Shown in pieces: positions 34,497 to 42,300 of a stretch of 64,000 nucleotides of DNA (within the stretch, counting starts at the first letter, position 1; each line of letters begins with the position of its first letter). This DNA is from Streptomyces sp. AC512_CC834 (GTDB lineage Bacteria; Actinomycetota; Actinomycetes; Streptomycetales; Streptomycetaceae): assembly GCF_019049325.1 (NCBI RefSeq), contig NZ_JAGMUO010000014.1, forward strand, positions 1 through 64,000. The letters are read 5' to 3'. The notes below the pieces were generated by a model. The model saw nothing but the letters and a program-made list of their open reading frames with translations, searched no databases and was not told where the DNA came from. A program made the translations under genes and the position numbers.

Positions 34497-35074
34497 CGGG
34501 CGCCCCCGTGCGCGCCGGTCGGCAGGTCCAGCACCATGATGTGCGACACCGGTCCGTCGTCGGCCTGCCGCCAGTGACCGACCTGGCGGTAGCCCCAGGC
34601 GGCATAGGCGGCCCGTGCGGGGGCCGCCTCCGCCTCGGACCGGACGGCCAGCGTGACGCGCTCGACGCCCAGGCCCTCCCGGAGCCGGTCGTGAACACGG
34701 GCCGCGACACCCTGCCTGCGCCAGTCGGGGCGTACGCCCAACTCGACGACGGCCAGCGTGCGCTCACCGGTCTCCGACGCGAACTCCGCGGTTGTCTCCT
34801 CGTCCATCGCCTTCCACCAGCCGGTGTCCGACGGCAGCGGATAGCCGAAGGCGTAGCCCACGGGAGCGTCGCCGCAGCGGGCCACGACGAGCCGGGCCCG
34901 CGGGAGGAGGATCTCCTGCGCGAACCGGTCCAGGAACTCGGCGATCTCCTTCGGGCCCTCGCGGTAGGGCGGTTCGACCCAGATCTCCTTGTACATCGGC
35001 AACACGAGATCGAGGTGCACGGCACACTCCAGCCCGTCCCACCGCTCCACCGTGATCGCCGGCTCTCCCGCCAT
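34493..35074 (-). CDS. GNAT family N-acetyltransferase
   Basis: A 193-residue acetyltransferase. The acetyl-CoA binding core reads LAVVELGVRPDWRRQGVAARVHDRLREGL (motif V/A with RxxGxA), followed by VTLAVRSEAEAAPARAAYAAWGYRQVG. The substrate is unknown. The ATG at 35074 has GGAGGGGGAG upstream. It lies between the repeat-protein gene (77-base gap) and the ABC transporter (overlapping), all on one strand. It may acetylate the transported or neighbouring product, or give self-resistance (inference). Confidence 0.9.
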   Translation of the reverse strand: MAGEPAITVERWDGLECAVHLDLVLPMYKEIWVEPPYREGPKEIAEFLDRFAQEILLPRARLVVARCGDAPVGYAFGYPLPSDTGWWKAMDEETTAEFASETGERTLAVVELGVRPDWRRQGVAARVHDRLREGLGVERVTLAVRSEAEAAPARAAYAAWGYRQVGHWRQADDGPVSHIMVLDLPTGAHGGAR

Positions 35075-35151
35075 CCCGCTCCCCCTCCCGTCCACTGCCA
35101 CCAGCCGGTTCTTTACTGCGCCTCTTTACGGCGTCCCGCTAAGTCGTCGGT

Positions 35152-35814
35152 TCAGGACCGGCCCGGCCCAACGGGGACGGACCTGCCAGACCGCTCACCG
35201 ATACGCAGCCCGCCCTTGATACCGACGGCGGCCTTGGGGGTGGTGGTGGCTGGGTGCGGGGTGGCGCGGCGACGGGTGCCGATGCCGGGGCCGACCTTCA
35301 GCGTGGCGGGGCGGGGGGCGGGCCTGCGGGTGCCGATGCTCGGGGCATTGCCTTTCAGCGTGGCGGGGCGACGGACAGGCGCGCGGGTGCCGATGCTGGG
35401 ACCGTTTTTGGCGGTGGCGAGGTGGCGGACAGCCCTGCGGGTACCGACGCTCGGCCCGGTCTTCAACATGGCGGGACGCCGCACAAGCCTGCGGGTGCCG
35501 ATGCTGGGGCCACCCTTCAGCGTGGCGGGGCGACGGACAGGCGTGCGGTTGTCGACGCTGGGACCGTTTTTGGCGGTGGCGAGGTGGCGGACAGCCCTGC
35601 GGGAGCCGACGCTCGGGCCGCCGCCCTTCAGCGTGGCGGGACGCCGCACAGGCCTGCGTGTGCCTACGGCCGGGCCGCTCTTCAGCGTGGCGGGACGCCG
35701 CACAGCCCTGCGGTTGTCGATGGTCGGGCCGCCCTTCAACGTGGTGGGGTCGAGGGCGGGTGTGTCCAGGGCAGGGAGCGTGGTGGCCGGGGCCGGGGTC
35801 ATGAGCGTGATCAT
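35152..35814 (-). CDS. Tandem-repeat basic protein (nine 18-residue repeats), unknown function
   Basis: A 220-residue protein that I do not recognise. A 26-residue N-terminal segment (Pro/Ala/Thr/Leu rich, LMTPAPATTLPALDTPALD) is followed by about nine repeats (residues 27-191) with consensus KGGPSIGTRRPVRRPATL, and a short basic tail. It has no membrane segment and only arginine, lysine, proline, glycine and small residues dominate; it is probably disordered and very basic. AAAGGA lies 7 bases before the ATG, and codons within repeats are strongly GC-ending, so the frame is real. A TATAAC-like -10 is at 36018-36023. It may be a repetitive precursor peptide, a nucleic-acid binder or a cationic secreted polymer; none is proven. 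Confidence 0.75.
   Translation of the reverse strand: MITLMTPAPATTLPALDTPALDPTTLKGGPTIDNRRAVRRPATLKSGPAVGTRRPVRRPATLKGGGPSVGSRRAVRHLATAKNGPSVDNRTPVRRPATLKGGPSIGTRRLVRRPAMLKTGPSVGTRRAVRHLATAKNGPSIGTRAPVRRPATLKGNAPSIGTRRPAPRPATLKVGPGIGTRRRATPHPATTTPKAAVGIKGGLRIGERSGRSVPVGPGRS
35242..35736. repeat. 54-bp coding tandem repeat array
   Basis: Nine units of about 54 bp (two carry an extra codon) encode the 18-residue repeats. A higher-order 162-bp (three-unit) period is visible: the 41-base stretch starting at 35401 is repeated exactly at 35563. Recent segmental duplication is the simplest explanation. Confidence 0.9.
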
Positions 35815-36054
35815 GTGTGCGGTCCTTTCGATTTCGACGTCGAAGCGGTTCCAGCACTGCGGCGGACGGGGCAGAGGTGGACGGCCGGGCCGGTTTCCCC
35901 TGGCAGCGACGGGGACGGCGGGACGTCCGGCAACCCTGCGCCTCGTTGCCTGCGCCACCCTTCTCGGTGACGGCTCACGCATCGTGCACCGACGGCACGC
36001 GGTCGGGAACCCGGAACGTTATAGGGCGCGCCCAGCCACGCCCGCTCCCGCCCG

Positions 36055-37977
36055 CTACCGCTCGATCCGTATCCGTCGCGTCTCGCTCACCTGGTCGATC
36101 TCCGACACCCGGACCGTCGTCTTCATCGTCCAGACGCCGGGGAGCGGGAGGGTGAGGGTGTTGGCGCTCCAGTAGCCGCCCCGGTCGACGAGTTCCGCCT
36201 CGATGGGGCCCACGTCCTTGTCGGGCAGGGTGAAGGAGAGACGCAGTTCGGGTACGGCGGCCAGGCTGCCGTCGGGGCCGAAGACGACGGCCTGTACCGC
36301 GTTGTCACCGGTACGGCCGGGGTCCAGGGTGATCTGGACCGTGCCGCGGCCGGAGGTGCCGACCTCGAAGGGGATCGTGGTGACCGACGCGGGCAGCACT
36401 CCGCCCGCCGGAGCGGCCCGCGCCGCCTCGTCCGCCGCCCGGCCGGGCGGGGTGCTGGTCAGCACGGTCGTGACCACGAGGACGACGGCGGCGACGGCTG
36501 CCTCGACCAGGACGGAACGGCGCAACCCGCGCCGGAGGGCTGCCCCGGCGGCGGGCGGATCCGACACGGGCAGATCCGGTTCGGACGGTGCCGGCGCCGG
36601 GGCGGGTGGGCCGTCGGCCGACACCGACACCGACACCGGCACGGGCTCCGGGGACCGCTCGCGCGCACTGTCCCGGTCCCGGTCCCGTTCCCGAACGCGC
36701 GTCTCCGCCGTCACCAGCGCCGCCGTCCACCTCCGGGACACCGCCGCCGCGGCCAGCAGTACGGCCACCAAGGCCAACTTGACCAGCAGCAGCCTGCCGT
36801 ACGTCGATCCGGTGAGCGCCTGCCAGGAGCCGAGGCCGCGCCAGGACTGGTAGACGCCGGTGACGACCAGGACGGTCACGGAGGCGAAGGCGATCCGGGA
36901 GAAGCGGGCGACCGTGGCCGCGTCCGGGGTGGAGCGCAGGGTGGCCAGCAGGGCCACGAGACCGCCGAGCCAGACCGCGGTGGCCAGCAGATGCAGCACG
37001 GCGGACGTCATCGCGACCGGCACCTGTATCCCGGCCGAGGCGTGCTCGGCGGCGGCCCAGGTCAGGGCGAGGCCGACCGCCAGTACGGCGCCCACCGCGG
37101 CGAGGAGGAGCGGGGTGCGCGCCCGGTCACGGTCCACCCGGGCCGCACGTACCAGGAACAGCGCGACCGGCGCGAGCAGTGCCAGTCTGACCAGCAGCAG
37201 GATGCCGGGGCGGGTCGTGAGGGTGTCGCCCAGCGCGCCCGCGTCCAGGGCCGCCGACGGTCCCGTCCCCGCCTCGTACGGGGCACGCAGCACCAGCAGG
37301 GCGACGGTGGCCCCCAGCAGGGTCCACCAGCCCGCGACCAGCGGCCGGCGCAGCGCGACGGGGTCCGGCGGGCGGCACAGGGCGACGAAGGCGGCGATGC
37401 CGATGAGCAGGGCCGCGGCGAGGTAGGAGAGATAGCGGGCGATCTTGTGGAGGGCCGCGGTCAGCGGGTCCTCCGTAGGACCGGGGTCCACGGGCACGGC
37501 CGTCTGCGACGGCTTGCCCACGGAGAAGGTGAAGGCGCCCGAGACGGGGTGGCTGTCGGCCGACACCACCCGCCAGGCCACCGTGTACGTGCCCTCGTCC
37601 AGCCCGCCCGGCAGCGCGACCCGGGCCGTGTCGGACCGTCCGTCCGCGCGCCCGGCCTCCTCCGTGTGGACCCGGTGGCCGCCGGGGTCCAGGACGCGGA
37701 AGGAGTCGTCGCGCAGGCCGACGGACTCGCTGAACGTCAGGGTGACGTGGCGGGGGGCCCGCTGGAGGACGGTTCCGTCCTCGGGGTCGGTGGAGCTGAG
37801 GGCGGCGTGGGCGGACGCCGGTCCCGTGCCGCCGAGGAGGAGCAGGACCAGCACGGTGCCCAGCAGCACCAGCCGCTGAACTCCCCGCCGGTCCCGGTCC
37901 CGCCCCCGCCCTCGCTGCCGGTCCCGTTCACCCCCTCGCTCCCGGGCTCCAGCGCGCGCACCGCCACCACACCTCAC
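36055..37977 (-). CDS. CopC-CopD fusion copper protein with C-terminal YtkA-like part
   Basis: A 640-residue protein. A basic N-terminus and signal segment lead to a CopC domain beginning at HAALSSTDPEDG (copper-ligand His near residue 57) and including ADSHPVSGAFTFSV with a second His. Then come about eight membrane segments of a CopD domain (ALLIGIAAFVALC ... AVLHLLATAVWLGGLVALLA), a low-complexity Arg/Asp and Val/Ser linker, another helix, and a final beta-rich domain (PFEVGTSGRGTVQITLDPGR ... LPLPGVWTMKTTVRV). It is probably copper binding and uptake at the membrane. The start GTG at 37977 is uncertain because the first 30 residues are repetitive. Confidence 0.88.
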   Translation of the reverse strand: MRCGGGARAGARERGGERDRQRGRGRDRDRRGVQRLVLLGTVLVLLLLGGTGPASAHAALSSTDPEDGTVLQRAPRHVTLTFSESVGLRDDSFRVLDPGGHRVHTEEAGRADGRSDTARVALPGGLDEGTYTVAWRVVSADSHPVSGAFTFSVGKPSQTAVPVDPGPTEDPLTAALHKIARYLSYLAAALLIGIAAFVALCRPPDPVALRRPLVAGWWTLLGATVALLVLRAPYEAGTGPSAALDAGALGDTLTTRPGILLLVRLALLAPVALFLVRAARVDRDRARTPLLLAAVGAVLAVGLALTWAAAEHASAGIQVPVAMTSAVLHLLATAVWLGGLVALLATLRSTPDAATVARFSRIAFASVTVLVVTGVYQSWRGLGSWQALTGSTYGRLLLVKLALVAVLLAAAAVSRRWTAALVTAETRVRERDRDRDSARERSPEPVPVSVSVSADGPPAPAPAPSEPDLPVSDPPAAGAALRRGLRRSVLVEAAVAAVVLVVTTVLTSTPPGRAADEAARAAPAGGVLPASVTTIPFEVGTSGRGTVQITLDPGRTGDNAVQAVVFGPDGSLAAVPELRLSFTLPDKDVGPIEAELVDRGGYWSANTLTLPLPGVWTMKTTVRVSEIDQVSETRRIRIER

Positions 37978-38064
37978 GTCGCATCTCCGTCGTCGGGACC
38001 CACTGCCTCGGGGATACGTACGGACGCGGGGGCCGCCCCGCTCACCCGCGCGCCCGGCGGCTCC

Positions 38065-38871
38065 TCACCACGACGGGCGTGCCGTCACCCCGCCGTCCAC
38101 CACCAGGTCGTGGCCGGTGACCCAGGACGCCAGCCGCGAGGCGAGGAACACGCACGCGTCGCCCACGTCCTCCGGGCGCCCGAGCCGTCCCGTCGGCGCC
38201 GCCCGCCGCCACCGCCGTACCCCCTCCGGCCAGGCCTCGGCGAGCCCCTCCCGGTCGACGAGGCCGGGCGAGACGGAGTTGACCCGGACACCCCACGGGC
38301 CGTACTCCAGGGCCGCCGACCGGGCGTGCATCACGACCGCCGCCTTGGAGGCGCTGTAGTGCGCGTGGGCGGGAGCGGGGGCGCCCGCCTCGATCGAGGC
38401 GATGTGCGTGACCGTGCCACCGCCGTCCTGGGCCCGCATGATCCCGGCGGCGGCCTGCGTGCACGCGAAGACGCCGGTGAGGTTGGTGTCCACCACCGCC
38501 CGCCACTCCGCCGCCGTCATGCCGGGCAGCTCCCGCAGCGGCTGCACGCCCGCGTTGTTGACCAGCGCCGTGAGCCGTCCGCCGCCCCAGTCGGCGGCCT
38601 GCTCGACCAGGCCCCGGCAGGCGTCCTCGTCGGTGAGGTCGGCCCGTAGGACCGTGGCTCTTCCCCCGCGCTCCCGGACGCGTTCAGCCACCTCCCGCGC
38701 CGCCGCCACCGCCGTACGGCAGTGCAGCGCGACCGCCGCGCCCTCCTCGGCGAACCGCAGGGCGATCCCCCGGCCGATGCCGCCGCCCGCGCCGGTGACC
38801 AGGGCGACCTGACCTTCGAGGAGGCGGGTGGGCGGGCTCATTGGCGGGGGCGAGGGCGGGGGCGGGGTCAT
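38065..38871 (-). CDS. Short-chain dehydrogenase/reductase
   Basis: A 268-residue NAD(P)-dependent SDR. The cofactor motif TGAGGGIGRG lies near residue 26, NNAG near 107, the active-site YSASK with upstream serine in HIASIEAG, and a C-terminal DLVVDGGVTARPSW. The ATG overlaps the cupin stop by 4 bases. Last gene of the four-gene operon that starts at the iron-box promoter. The substrate is unknown. Confidence 0.9.
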   Translation of the reverse strand: MTPPPPSPPPMSPPTRLLEGQVALVTGAGGGIGRGIALRFAEEGAAVALHCRTAVAAAREVAERVRERGGRATVLRADLTDEDACRGLVEQAADWGGGRLTALVNNAGVQPLRELPGMTAAEWRAVVDTNLTGVFACTQAAAGIMRAQDGGGTVTHIASIEAGAPAPAHAHYSASKAAVVMHARSAALEYGPWGVRVNSVSPGLVDREGLAEAWPEGVRRWRRAAPTGRLGRPEDVGDACVFLASRLASWVTGHDLVVDGGVTARPSW

Positions 38872-39359
38872 GGACGGCACAGTTCCACGATCCGCGCGGC
38901 CTCGGCCGGGTAGCGCGCCGTGAGGTCGGCGGCGGCGCCGTGCTCGTAGTCCCCGTAGGTGAATCCGGGTGCCATCGTGCAGCCGAAGAACGACCACGCG
39001 CCGCCCTCGGCCACCCGGCCGCCCATCCAGGTCCCGGCCGGCACGGTGAACTGCACGTGCTGCCCGCCGAGGACGTCCGGTCCCAGCACGGCCGTACGCG
39101 CGCCGCCGTCCGGGGCGAGGAGCAGCAGCTCCAGCGGGTCGCCGAGGTAGAAGTGCCAGACCTCGTCGGTGGGCAGCCGGTGCAGGGCGGAGAAGTCGCC
39201 CGGGCGGGCGGTGAGCAGGGCGACGACGGCCGAGCCCGCCGGGCGTCCGTCCGGGCGCTCGGGGCCCGCCCAGGTACGTCTGAACAGGCCTCCCTCACGG
39301 GGGATGGGCTCCAGCCCGTAGTGCGTGATCAGGTCCTCGGCGGTCGGCGGGGAAGTCAC
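38868..39359 (-). CDS. Cupin-type (DUF985) protein
   Basis: A 163-residue beta-barrel protein: LITHYGLEPIPREGGLFRRTW, VVALLTARPGDFSALHRLPTDEVWHFYLGDPLELLLL, then QFTVPAGTWMGGRV and FFGCTMAPGFTYGDYEHG. This matches the Cupin_5/DUF985 family of putative sugar- or small-molecule-binding cupins. The start is GTG overlapping the GNAT stop. It is part of the iron-box operon; its role there is unknown. Confidence 0.88.
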   Translation of the reverse strand: MTSPPTAEDLITHYGLEPIPREGGLFRRTWAGPERPDGRPAGSAVVALLTARPGDFSALHRLPTDEVWHFYLGDPLELLLLAPDGGARTAVLGPDVLGGQHVQFTVPAGTWMGGRVAEGGAWSFFGCTMAPGFTYGDYEHGAAADLTARYPAEAARIVELCRP

Positions 39360-39976
39360 CCGGCGAACGCTACCTCCCGGCGGAGGAACGCGAGTTGCGC
39401 CTTCTTCTCCGGCAGGTGCACGTCCGGCAGGTCGACCTCGGGCAGGACGACCGCCGGTCCGGCGGTGAAGCCCTGCTTGAGGAAGCGGGCGATCGCCTTC
39501 TCGTTGTCCACGTCCGGGTCGACCACGATCCGCGTCCGGTCCAGGCCCAGCAGGACGTACGCCATGAGGGCCGCCGCCAGCGCGGCCGTCCAGCCGGGCC
39601 GCGCGCCCCCGGTTCCTGCGGGGGCGAGCAGCAGGTGGACGCCGATGTCGCCGGGTTCGACGTCGTAGCACTCGCTCACCCGGTCGGCCCCCGGGTCGTA
39701 GGTCTGGAGCAGGGCGACCGGCTCGCCGTCCTTGACGACCAGGAAGGCGTGGTGGGTGTCGAGCGTGTCCATGTGGGCGTAGATCCCGGCAACCTGATCC
39801 CGTGTCAGTCCGTTCATGCCCCAGAAGGCGGCCCGCTCCTCGCTCACCCAGCGATGGATCACCGCCGCGTCCGTGGCGGCGTCGAGGGCGAGGACGCGGA
39901 CGGTGCCGAAGCCCTCGAGGTACTGCTCGTGGACGGGGGCGCGGTCGGCGTACGGGGGCGTGTGCCGGTCAGACAT
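39356..39976 (-). CDS. Siderophore-type N-acyltransferase (GNAT, IucB/DesC-like)
   Basis: A 206-residue Acetyltransf_8-type enzyme. It has the features of hydroxamate-siderophore acyltransferases: HRWVSEERAAFWGMNGL, LLQTYDPGADRV, GDIGVHLLLAP, and VVDPDVDNEKAIARFLKQGF. Relatives acylate N-hydroxylysine or similar amines with acyl-CoA. The ATG overlaps the end of the acylase gene by 8 bases. No lysine decarboxylase, monooxygenase or NIS synthetase is adjacent, so it may edit or complete a siderophore made elsewhere (inference). Confidence 0.88.
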   Translation of the reverse strand: MSDRHTPPYADRAPVHEQYLEGFGTVRVLALDAATDAAVIHRWVSEERAAFWGMNGLTRDQVAGIYAHMDTLDTHHAFLVVKDGEPVALLQTYDPGADRVSECYDVEPGDIGVHLLLAPAGTGGARPGWTAALAAALMAYVLLGLDRTRIVVDPDVDNEKAIARFLKQGFTAGPAVVLPEVDLPDVHLPEKKAQLAFLRREVAFAG

Positions 39977-42215
39977 CGGATTCCTTCGTGAGCCGGGTGA
40001 AGTCGGTGATCACCGGGACGAGTTCGCCGTCGAGCCACAGGGGCTGCTGGTCGCGGTGGTGGGGTGAGCCCGGGACGCCCGAGGCGCCGTGCGGCACCAC
40101 CCAGCGGCTGTTCGCGCGGTCGGCCAGGTCCCAGACGTACCGGGCGGCCGGCCCGCGTGCGGCGCGGTCGGTGAGGCCGGGCACGGCGGAGGTGCACAGC
40201 ACGCAGTCGTGGTCGCCGGAGAGGCCGGGCTCCGCCGCGCGGGAGCCGCTGTCCGGCAGCGCCCGCCAGGGGGCCAGGCGGTGCGTGTCCCCCCACGTGC
40301 CGACGGGCGGTCGCGCGGCGACCTCCTCCAGCGCGGCGCGGACCGTCGCGGCGCGGTCGATGCCGTAGAGGTGCTCCGCGCGCAGCAGGTGCTCCAGGGC
40401 GTGGCCGACGCGCGGTACGAGCGCCAGCCACGGCAGCAGCACCTCGGGGTACGCGGGCGGCACGGACGCCGCGGCGAGGACAGGGTGCGCCGCGAGACCG
40501 CGTACGACCGCTGCGCGCACGGCCGCGTACACCGCCGCGTCGGTGCTGTCGGCGTCCATGCGCCGGTCCCAGGCGAGAAGGCGGTCGCGGAGGGCGGCGG
40601 CCCCGGGGGTCAGGTCGGTCCGGTCGGTCCGGTCGGTCCGGTCGGTGAGGTCGGTCAGGTCGGTCAGGTCGGTCAGGTCGGTCAGGTCGGTCAGGGCCGT
40701 GAGGTGGTCCAGCAGGGGGCCCGCCGAACCGAGGTGGGTGTCCGTGTGGATCGCGGGCATGTCCGCCGCCGACCAGCGCTCCTTCTCCGCGAGCAGGGCG
40801 GCGATGCGGTCGGCGCGGTGCGGCGGGGCGAACTCGACGCCGAGCGGGGTGGCCGGGCCGCGCTGGTTTGCCATCACGGCGACGCCTGCGGTGAGTCCGG
40901 CGCGGGGCGGGGTGTGCCAGCCGGTCCACTCGTGGCCGCGTTCCCAGGCGGGCACCGGGCGCAGGCCGTTGGCGGCGGGGCGCACGGGTACGCGCCCCGC
41001 GACCCGGTGCAGCAGCCCGCCCTCGGTGTCGGCGGCCTGCACGACGTTGACCGGCTCGGCCCACGCGTCCAGGGCGCGGTCCACGTCGGCGACCCGGCGG
41101 GCCCGCAGCAGCGGCAGCAGGGCGCCGAAGCCGAGGTCGGCGGTGACGCGGGGCGGGTAGCGCAGGCTGAGGGCGGCCGGGGTGCCGTCGTCGAGGCCCT
41201 CGGGACCGCCGGCGATCACCGGGCCCCGGTCGGTCTCGATGACCTCGACCTCGACGATCTCCTCCCCCGAGTTACCCAGACCCTCCGAGTCCCCCGCGAC
41301 CCGGATCAGCTCCGTGTGCCGGGCCGCGCGGTGCCAGGTGCCGTCGGGGCCGAGCGCCTCCACACCGGCGCCGGTGCGGCGCAGTCGTTCGCGGTACAGG
41401 TCCTGGTAGTCGGCCATGGCGTTGGTGATGGCCCAGGCGACCGTGCCGGTGTGGCCGAAGTGGGCGACGCCGGGAACGCCGGGCACGGCGAGGCCGACGA
41501 CGTCGAACTCCGGGCAGGACAGGTGGATCTGCTGGTAGACGCCGGGGTCCTCGATGAAGCGGTGCGGGTCGCCCGCGATGACCGCGTGTCCGGTCGTGGT
41601 CCGCTCGCCGCTCACCAGCCAGCCGTTGCTGCCCGCCGTGCCGGGGCCGTCGGCGGCGAAGAGGGCGACGGCCTCCGGGCCGAGGTGCGCGGTGATGTGC
41701 TCGCGCCAGAGCTTGGCGGGGAAGCCCGCGAAGAGGATGTGCGTGGCGAGCCAGACACCGAGCGGGGTCCAGGGCTCCCAGCGGCCGGGGGCGAGGCCGG
41801 TGCGCGCGAACTCGGGGGCGGGTCCACCGTCTCCCGGCCCTTGGACCGGCCCCTCGGTCGGCCCGTCGACCGGCCCGTCGACCGGCACCTCGGTCGGCAC
41901 CTCGGCCAGCACCTCGTTCACGCCGTCGACGTACGCCCGTACCCAGGCGGCCGTCTCCGGGTCCTTCTCCTCCAGGGCGGTGAAGCAGCGGCGTGCGGTG
42001 TCCGCGAGCCGGGCGCGGCGGGCGAGGCGGTCCCAGGACAGGGCCCCGGGTCCGAGGAAGGACGCGGAGGTGCCCTGGGCGCGGTGCCGCTCGACCTCCA
42101 GTTGCCAGGCGCGGTCGCGGGCGGTCACCCGGCCCTGGGCGCGGGCGAGTTCGTGCGGGGTGTCCGCGCGCAGGTGCGGGATCCCCCAGGCGTCGCGGTA
42201 GGTCTCGGCGCTCAC
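39969..42215 (-). CDS. Penicillin acylase family Ntn-hydrolase
   Basis: A 748-residue pre-protein of the penicillin/acyl-homoserine-lactone acylase family. The alpha part opens with YRDAWGIPHLRADTPHELARAQGRVTARDRAWQLE. The autocleavage site is G195-S196 in GTAGSNGWLVSG, so the Ser is the N-terminal nucleophile of the beta chain. HAVIAGDPH and VPGVAHFGHTGTVAWAITNAMAD follow as usual. No signal peptide is visible, so it should act in the cytosol, unlike PvdQ. GGAGG lies 8 bases before the GTG. First gene of an operon behind an iron box; a loop of Thr-Asp-Leu repeats is encoded by a 9-bp repeat. Confidence 0.9.
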   Translation of the reverse strand: MSAETYRDAWGIPHLRADTPHELARAQGRVTARDRAWQLEVERHRAQGTSASFLGPGALSWDRLARRARLADTARRCFTALEEKDPETAAWVRAYVDGVNEVLAEVPTEVPVDGPVDGPTEGPVQGPGDGGPAPEFARTGLAPGRWEPWTPLGVWLATHILFAGFPAKLWREHITAHLGPEAVALFAADGPGTAGSNGWLVSGERTTTGHAVIAGDPHRFIEDPGVYQQIHLSCPEFDVVGLAVPGVPGVAHFGHTGTVAWAITNAMADYQDLYRERLRRTGAGVEALGPDGTWHRAARHTELIRVAGDSEGLGNSGEEIVEVEVIETDRGPVIAGGPEGLDDGTPAALSLRYPPRVTADLGFGALLPLLRARRVADVDRALDAWAEPVNVVQAADTEGGLLHRVAGRVPVRPAANGLRPVPAWERGHEWTGWHTPPRAGLTAGVAVMANQRGPATPLGVEFAPPHRADRIAALLAEKERWSAADMPAIHTDTHLGSAGPLLDHLTALTDLTDLTDLTDLTDLTDRTDRTDRTDLTPGAAALRDRLLAWDRRMDADSTDAAVYAAVRAAVVRGLAAHPVLAAASVPPAYPEVLLPWLALVPRVGHALEHLLRAEHLYGIDRAATVRAALEEVAARPPVGTWGDTHRLAPWRALPDSGSRAAEPGLSGDHDCVLCTSAVPGLTDRAARGPAARYVWDLADRANSRWVVPHGASGVPGSPHHRDQQPLWLDGELVPVITDFTRLTKESDV
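40611..40691. repeat. 9-bp coding minisatellite (9 units)
   Basis: Nine units of the form (C/G)(A/C)GGTCGGT encode Thr-Asp-Leu and Thr-Asp-Arg tripeptides inside the acylase. The frame is kept. Confidence 0.92.
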
Positions 42216-42235
42216 CCCTGTGCCTCCACTTTCCT

Positions 42236-42254
42236 TTAGGTTAGGCTCACCTAA
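42236..42254. promoter_or_regulatory. Iron box (DmdR/IdeR operator)
   Basis: TTAGGTTAGGCTCACCTAA is the classic 19-bp operator of the iron-dependent repressor DmdR1 (DtxR/IdeR family). It lies between the divergent starts at 42215 and 42301, 20 bases from the acylase GTG. Both directions should be repressed when iron is plentiful. Confidence 0.92.
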
Positions 42255-42300
42255 GTTCTTGTACGTGGTGGCCGAATAGTACGTGAAGGGTGAAGAAATC

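Noticed and set aside
35242..35736. CRISPR-like array
   Set aside because: The units are contiguous without unique spacers, the period codes in frame, and no cas genes are near.
34508..36175. Plus-strand open frames that also show repeats opposite the repeat protein
   Set aside because: A repeat of 54 bp is open in several frames by construction. The minus frame alone has a good start site and GC-ending codons.
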